Shown: piece after piece, positions 34,581-39,136 of the stretch
Layout of the letters: every line of letters starts with the position of its first letter
Position numbering within the stretch: position 1 is the first letter of the stretch
Assembly (NCBI GenBank): GCA_023229135.1
Contig: JALNZT010000037.1
Coordinates: 1 to 39,136, forward strand
Direction: 5' to 3'
From: Bacteroidales bacterium
Lineage (GTDB): Bacteria > Bacteroidota > Bacteroidia > Bacteroidales > F082
Length of the DNA stretch: 39,136 bases
Notes under the pieces: model-generated
Databases searched by the model: none
What the model was told of the DNA's origin: nothing
Seen by the model: the letters and a program-made list of their open reading frames with translations, nothing else
Made by a program: the position numbers and the translations under genes

Positions 34581-36203
34581 ATGACAAGTAAAGCAATGAG
34601 TTTAAGTTATCTCCAGGGGAAAAATGGAATTTTTTCTTGGATTTTCAGCCTCGATCATAAGCGGATCGCGCTGCTATACCTCTATTCTATTTTGACGTTT
34701 TTTATTACCGGTGCTACACTTGGCGTGCTGATGCGCCTCGAGTTGCTCAACCCGGGTAAAGACCTCATGGAAGCGCAAACATACAATCAGGTATTTACCA
34801 TGCACGGCGTCATCATGATATTTTTGTTTATCATCCCGAGCATCCCGGCTATTTTTGGCAACTTTTTTCTTCCAATCATGTTGGGTACAGATGATGTTTC
34901 TTTCCCGCGCCTCAATCTGCTCTCTTGGTGGATATATATTATAGGTGCCATCATGGCCTTGTCAACACTCTTGTGGGGTGATGGTCCTGCCGATACCGGA
35001 TGGACGTTTTATGCGCCATACAGTGTGAAAACCGGCACCAATGTTACCATGTCGGTTTTGGCTGCCTTCGTGCTCGGGTTCGCAACAATTCTTACCGGAC
35101 TTAACTTTATCGTAACCATTCACCGCTTGCGTACGCCCGGAATGACATTTTTGAAGATGCCGCTTTTTGCCTGGGCTTTGTATGCTACTTCATGGATTCA
35201 GCTGTTGGCCACACCCATTATTGGCATTACTTTGTTGATGATTACTGCCGAACGCGTTTTCGGGGTTGGCTTGTTTGATCCGTCTATTGGCGGCGACCCT
35301 ATTCTTTATCAGCACTTGTTCTGGATTTATTCGCACCCTGCTGTGTATATTATGGCCTTGCCCGCATTCGGGATTATCTCAGAAATATTGCCAACTTTTG
35401 CTAACCGCACCATTTTTGGTTACAAAGCCATCGCTTTCTCATCTCTCGCCATTGCTTTTGTGGGTTATTTCGTGTGGGGGCACCATATGTTTACTGCCGG
35501 CATGAGCGGTACTGCTCGAATTATTTTCTCGGTAATGACGTTTTTGGTAGCAATACCAACCTCTGTAAAAGTATTTAACTGGGTAGCAACACTGTACAAA
35601 GGATCTATTAATGTGCAGCCGCCTTTGCTTTATGCACTAGCTTTTATCTTTCAGTTTATGATTGGGGGTCTCACAGGAGTTGTGCTGGGAGCTCTTGCTG
35701 CTGATATCCACCTTCACGATACGCATTTTGTTGTAGGACATTTCCACTACGTGATGTTTGGCGGAACAGGCTTTGCCCTTTTCGGTGCTTTACATTATTG
35801 GTATCCAAAGATGTGGGGTCGCATGTACAATAAGCTCGTTGCCAATATCGCCTTCGTTTTTCTGTTTATCGGATTCAATATGCTCTATTTCCCAATGTTG
35901 GTGTTAGGCCTGATGGGAATGCCCCGTCGCTATTATGATTACTTACCGGAATTTCATGTACCCAATATGATTAGTACTTATGGATCCTGGATTTTGGCCA
36001 CAGGGCTGCTGTTAATGTTTGGTAACCTGATTGCCGGTGCCTGGCGCAAAAGAGAACCTATCGGCCGAAATTACTGGAAAACCGGAATCACACTGGAATG
36101 GCAAACCTTATCGCCTCCTCCTGTATCTAACTTCGACCGTATGCCGGTTTTGCCAAAGAATGGCCCTTATGATTATGACAATAAACCAGAAATTGAAGAA
36201 TAA
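34581..36203 (+). CDS. coxA: Cytochrome c oxidase subunit I, A2-type
   Basis: This is a 540-residue subunit I with 12 helices. It contains the CuB/cross-link site Y250SHPAVY256, the LHDTHFVVGHFHYVMFGGTG block with the haem a3/low-spin histidines (near 375-395) and WGHHMFTAG. In A1-type enzymes the matching motif is GHPEVY, with a Glu used in proton pumping; here it is replaced by Tyr-Ser at the start, the A2-type signature of Rhodothermus caa3. It oxidises cytochrome c and reduces O2. A second ATG at 34596 is a possible start. The gene precedes subunits III, IV and II. Confidence 0.95.
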   Translation: MTSKAMSLSYLQGKNGIFSWIFSLDHKRIALLYLYSILTFFITGATLGVLMRLELLNPGKDLMEAQTYNQVFTMHGVIMIFLFIIPSIPAIFGNFFLPIMLGTDDVSFPRLNLLSWWIYIIGAIMALSTLLWGDGPADTGWTFYAPYSVKTGTNVTMSVLAAFVLGFATILTGLNFIVTIHRLRTPGMTFLKMPLFAWALYATSWIQLLATPIIGITLLMITAERVFGVGLFDPSIGGDPILYQHLFWIYSHPAVYIMALPAFGIISEILPTFANRTIFGYKAIAFSSLAIAFVGYFVWGHHMFTAGMSGTARIIFSVMTFLVAIPTSVKVFNWVATLYKGSINVQPPLLYALAFIFQFMIGGLTGVVLGALAADIHLHDTHFVVGHFHYVMFGGTGFALFGALHYWYPKMWGRMYNKLVANIAFVFLFIGFNMLYFPMLVLGLMGMPRRYYDYLPEFHVPNMISTYGSWILATGLLLMFGNLIAGAWRKREPIGRNYWKTGITLEWQTLSPPPVSNFDRMPVLPKNGPYDYDNKPEIEE

Positions 36204-36205
36204 CT

Positions 36206-36835
36206 ATGGAACACGTATCAGGATTTAGCCTTCCCAACTCAGGGCATAACAGAGATGCCGAGGCCTCGAAAATGGGTATGTGGCTGTTTTTATTCACCGA
36301 GATATTGCTTTTTGGTGGGCTGTTTATCGTTTATATGGTCTATCGCAGCCTCAATCCGGAGGCCTTCTTGATGGCTTCGTTTGAGCTTAATGTATGGATG
36401 GGTACCACTAACACGGTAGTTCTTTTAGTGAGTAGTATGACGATTGCCATGTCGATCACCGCCATTCAAAAAGGCAACCGCAAGCTCTCCATTCAGCTGA
36501 TGGTACTCACTTTGGTGGCTGCTGTCATATTTATGGTTGTCAAGTATTTTGAGTGGTCAGCAAAAATTGAGCATGGATTGTTTCCGGGTCAGGCCGTTTA
36601 CGACAATCTTCCTCCAGGTGAAAGTCTGTTTTTCTTCCTTTACTTTTTCATGACAGGATTGCACGTCTTTCACATTATTATTGGTTCAGTAGTTATAGGG
36701 TTTGCCATCCATCGTACTGCAAAAGGACGCACCACCAAAGAGAAATATACACTTACTGAAAATGCCGGCCTGTTGTGGCACTTGGTGGATTTAATCTGGA
36801 TTTATTTGTTTCCCCTGTTTTACCTCATTCACTAA
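36206..36835 (+). CDS. coxC: Cytochrome c oxidase subunit III
   Basis: This is a 209-residue protein with five membrane helices, starting with KMGMWLFLFTEILLFGGLF (about 27-45, holding the conserved Glu), through TGLHVFHIIIGSV and ending WHLVDLIWIYLFPLFYLIH, the usual end of subunit III. It stabilises subunit I. It starts 2 nt after coxA. Confidence 0.95.
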   Translation: MEHVSGFSLPNSGHNRDAEASKMGMWLFLFTEILLFGGLFIVYMVYRSLNPEAFLMASFELNVWMGTTNTVVLLVSSMTIAMSITAIQKGNRKLSIQLMVLTLVAAVIFMVVKYFEWSAKIEHGLFPGQAVYDNLPPGESLFFFLYFFMTGLHVFHIIIGSVVIGFAIHRTAKGRTTKEKYTLTENAGLLWHLVDLIWIYLFPLFYLIH

Positions 36836-36849
36836 AGCACCTAAATATT

Positions 36850-37173
36850 ATGAGTAATCAAAAAGACTTAAAGACGGAGGGTAAGAAAGCACCGGAAGTG
36901 CATATCAGCTCCTATAAAGACCATTTTAACACGCTTCTTGCTTTGCTGCTGCTTACTTTTATTACAGTAGCGATTTCTGTGTTTGGTGCCAACCTGAGAA
37001 GCTTGTCTGTTTTCACCGCCTTGCTTATTGCTACAGTGAAAGTGATCGTGGTAGCCTATTATTTTATGCACCTCAAATACGACAAGAAACTATACACCTG
37101 GCTGTTGATCATTGTTGTCATACTTTTTGTGTCCTTTACAGTATTAACCAGCATCGAATATTTAAACCGTTAA
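36850..37173 (+). CDS. coxD: Cytochrome c oxidase subunit IV (CtaF/CyoD-like)
   Basis: This is a 107-residue protein. The ATG at 36850 is preferred to an in-frame ATG at 36775 lying inside coxC. A polar leader (1-28) is followed by three membrane helices (about 31-48, 53-76, 81-101), with VKVIVVAYYFMHLKYDKKL between the last two, a hallmark of the prokaryotic subunit IV family. It is 14 nt after coxC. Confidence 0.9.
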   Translation: MSNQKDLKTEGKKAPEVHISSYKDHFNTLLALLLLTFITVAISVFGANLRSLSVFTALLIATVKVIVVAYYFMHLKYDKKLYTWLLIIVVILFVSFTVLTSIEYLNR

Positions 37174-37179
37174 GAGATT

Positions 37180-38094
37180 ATGTTAAAACAAGGAGCTTCA
37201 ACTTTTGCCGAAGGCGTAGACCTGTCTTTGTATGTGATTTTTGGTATTTCAGTGTTTTTTCTTATTGGTATTACCATCGTAATGATCTATTTCGTGATTC
37301 GTTACAGCAAAAAACGCAATCCTACATCAACCAATATCGAAGGAAGTCACGCCCTTGAGGTGGTCTGGACAGCTGTTCCAACGCTTTTAGTTATAGTGAT
37401 GTTTTATTACGGCTGGATGGGTTATACGCCCATGCGTAATGTTCCCGAAGGAGCAATCGAAATTGAGGCCTATGGTCAGATGTGGAAATTTTCGTTTGAG
37501 TATCCTGAAGGAAAAGTTACCGATTCTTTGGTGGTGCCTATCAACAGACCTGTAAAACTCAACCTCCACTCACGCGATGTGGTTCACAGCTTTTATGTTC
37601 CGGCTTTCCGACTAAAAGAAGATATAGTACCCAATGGTAGTAACTATTTATGGTTTGAAGCCACAACGGCAGGACGTTATGATGTTTTGTGTGCCGAATA
37701 TTGCGGGCAATTGCATTCCTATATGCTTTCGAGTATTAGCGTAGTTTCTGACTCGGAGTATAACGCCTGGCTAACGAGTGAACCCAGTAATGCGGGTGAA
37801 CATCCAGGCTTGAGTTTGCTAAAGCAAAATGCCTGTCTCACCTGCCATTCGCAGGATGGAAGTAAAATTATCGGGCCATCTTTTAAAGGTATTTTTGGCA
37901 CAACCGAGATTGTAATTACAAACGGTGAAGAGCGTGAAATTACAATTGATGAAGAGTATATCAGCCGTTCTATCAAAGATCCCAATGCGGATTTGGTGAA
38001 GGGATATATGAAAGGTTTGATGGTTTCGTATGCTGATGTGCTTAGCGATGAGCAGATTGGTCAAATTACTGATTACATCAAAACATTGAAATAA
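37180..38094 (+). CDS. coxB: Cytochrome c oxidase subunit II fused to cytochrome c (caa3 type)
   Basis: This is a 304-residue protein with two membrane helices (about 18-40 and 62-80) and a CuA cupredoxin domain. The CuA ligands are visible: His136, Cys171, Glu173, Cys175, His179 and Met182. A C-terminal cytochrome c domain follows with C219LTCH223 and a probable axial Met in MKGLMVSY. The fused haem makes this a caa3-type oxidase. It lacks a cleavable signal; the first helix serves as anchor. Placing subunit II after I, III and IV is unusual, since most operons start with it. Start of ctaB lies 1 nt after its stop. Confidence 0.95.
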   Translation: MLKQGASTFAEGVDLSLYVIFGISVFFLIGITIVMIYFVIRYSKKRNPTSTNIEGSHALEVVWTAVPTLLVIVMFYYGWMGYTPMRNVPEGAIEIEAYGQMWKFSFEYPEGKVTDSLVVPINRPVKLNLHSRDVVHSFYVPAFRLKEDIVPNGSNYLWFEATTAGRYDVLCAEYCGQLHSYMLSSISVVSDSEYNAWLTSEPSNAGEHPGLSLLKQNACLTCHSQDGSKIIGPSFKGIFGTTEIVITNGEEREITIDEEYISRSIKDPNADLVKGYMKGLMVSYADVLSDEQIGQITDYIKTLK

Positions 38095-38095
38095 A

Positions 38096-38959
38096 ATGAT
38101 AAAAGAGAAGCTTGCGCTGCTTGCTGAGTTGAGCAAAGTGAGAATCACTGTTGCTGTTGCCCTCACAACCATTGCCGGATATTTGCTGGCAAGTGGGAGT
38201 TTTGATACAGGTATGATTTTGCCTACTGTCGGAATCTTTATATTGGCTTGTGGCTCTTCAGCGATAAATCATTTTCAGGATAGCGACCGCGATGGACTGA
38301 TGAAACGTACCCAAAATCGGCCAATACCGTCAGGAAGAATCAGCAAAACGGCTACCTTAATTATTGCTTTTGCGATGGTTACCATCGGTTCGCTGATGAT
38401 TTACTTGGGGTCTGATTTCGTGGGCTTCCAATTGGGCTTGTTGGCGCTGATCTGGTACAATGCAATCTATACGCCCATGAAACGCAAGACGGCCTACGCG
38501 GTTATCCCCGGCTCTATTATTGGTGCAATACCACCTGTTGTAGGTTGGGTGGCAGGTGGTGGAGATGTTTTTGACCCACGTGCCTTAGTTATTGCATTTT
38601 TCTTTTTTGTGTGGCAGGTGCCCCATTTTTGGTTGCTGATTCTTAGGTATGGCAAAGAATATGAGGAAGCCGGTTATCCTACACTTACCCAACGCTATAA
38701 TGATATACAGATCAGGTATATAACCTTTATGTGGACATTGGCTACCGCCGTATCAGCGCTTATGCTTCCTTTATTTGGAATCACAAAACATATTAGTATA
38801 ACGCTGATAATATTGCTGGCGGTTTTCTGGCTTGTTATTGTATTTGCCGGTCTGTTGAAAAAACAGGCAAAGCCACTTAATCCGTTCTACTACTTTATGC
38901 GCATCAACTACTTTGTCCTGGTGATGATTATTACGCTTTCAGTGGATCCGCTCTTGTAA
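38096..38959 (+). CDS. ctaB: CtaB, protohaem IX farnesyltransferase (haem O synthase)
   Basis: This is a 287-residue UbiA-family protein with about nine membrane helices. The prenyl-diphosphate site N58HFQD62SDRD66-GLMK-R71T72 (N-x3-D-x3-D-x4-RT) and the downstream LRYGKEYEEAGYPTL segment (about 181-195) define haem O synthase. It adds farnesyl to haem B, giving haem O, the precursor of haem A in caa3. No CtaA (haem A synthase) gene is in the window, so whether haem A or haem O is used cannot be told here. The 177 nt after it have no clear gene. Confidence 0.94.
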   Translation: MIKEKLALLAELSKVRITVAVALTTIAGYLLASGSFDTGMILPTVGIFILACGSSAINHFQDSDRDGLMKRTQNRPIPSGRISKTATLIIAFAMVTIGSLMIYLGSDFVGFQLGLLALIWYNAIYTPMKRKTAYAVIPGSIIGAIPPVVGWVAGGGDVFDPRALVIAFFFFVWQVPHFWLLILRYGKEYEEAGYPTLTQRYNDIQIRYITFMWTLATAVSALMLPLFGITKHISITLIILLAVFWLVIVFAGLLKKQAKPLNPFYYFMRINYFVLVMIITLSVDPLL

Positions 38960-39136
38960 AAATGTTTCATTTATGAATAAAAATACTAGCAGGCTGTTAT
39001 CGGAATTACGGGTCTATGTGAAAGTGTGTGGAAAATTGAATTTTAACTTACCAGCGATAAAGTATATCATATTGATAAAATTGTTAATATTTCGGTATCC
39101 TCTGGCTCTTCGTTTTGCTAATTGAATTTTGTTGTT

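Noticed and set aside
36775..36849. N-terminal extension of oxidase subunit IV
   Set aside because: It lies within subunit III in another frame; the ATG at 36850 gives the normal family length.
38973..39125. 50-codon frame after ctaB
   Set aside because: Short, basic and hydrophobic with no recognisable motif, and not coupled to ctaB; insufficient to call.
1..39136. CRISPR arrays, insertion sequences, tRNA or rRNA genes
   Set aside because: None seen on reading both strands: no direct-repeat arrays, no transposase-like frames and no tRNA-like cloverleaf I could identify.

Overview
The window reads as a Bacteroidota chromosome segment, probably from a facultatively anaerobic, N2O-respiring member of the phylum. 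The basis is an alternative complex III (ACIII) operon, a fused CcoN-CcoO oxidase gene, many short lipobox lipoproteins, a TonB-dependent receptor, and promoter-like sequences of the TAnnTTTG type with few clear Shine-Dalgarno sites. Every gene I accept is on the + strand, so the 39 kb looks like a consolidated respiratory island. Nothing finer than phylum can be supported from the sequence alone.

Layout. (1) 1-9410 is a nitrous oxide reductase (nos) maturation cluster without nosZ itself, which presumably lies just upstream of the window. It holds the 3' part of a NosB-like membrane protein, nosD, a small unknown protein, a NosA/OprC-like copper TonB receptor, nosG, nosH, nosF, nosL, nosY and a pentapeptide-repeat lipoprotein translationally coupled to nosY. 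(2) 9490-10140 is a YceI-like protein. (3) 10341-18198 is a complete ACIII operon in the order actA-B-C-D-F-E. (4) 18272-19422 holds an FKBP isomerase and a DUF3365/Tll0287-like haem lipoprotein. (5) 19424-28027 is the cbb3 oxidase region: ccoI, ccoS, fused ccoNO, a ccoQ-like gene, ccoP, ccoG, ccoH and a SafE-like membrane protein. (6) 28158-29149 encodes a monohaem cytochrome c lipoprotein and a DUF4920 lipoprotein. (7) 29618-33344 holds mgtE, a DUF4136 lipoprotein, a small outer-membrane barrel and a membrane protein with a rubredoxin-like head. (8) 33788-38959 is a caa3 oxidase operon: sco, coxA (subunit I, A2-type YSHP signature), coxC (III), coxD (IV), coxB (II fused to cytochrome c) and ctaB.

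How the genes work together (inference from families). ACIII oxidises menaquinol and hands electrons to c-type cytochromes. These feed the caa3 oxidase at high oxygen, the cbb3 oxidase at low oxygen, and probably N2O reductase without oxygen. NosG/NosH give N2O reduction a possible second route straight from menaquinol. All three terminal enzymes need copper, and the island carries matching copper functions: the TonB receptor, NosD/F/Y and NosL for NosZ, CcoI and perhaps the SafE-like protein for cbb3, and Sco for CuA.

The least explained items are the pentapeptide-repeat lipoprotein, the small protein between nosD and the TonB receptor, the rubredoxin-headed membrane protein, the DUF4920 lipoprotein with a His-rich leader, and two inverted repeats placed like operators before the cytochrome c and sco genes.
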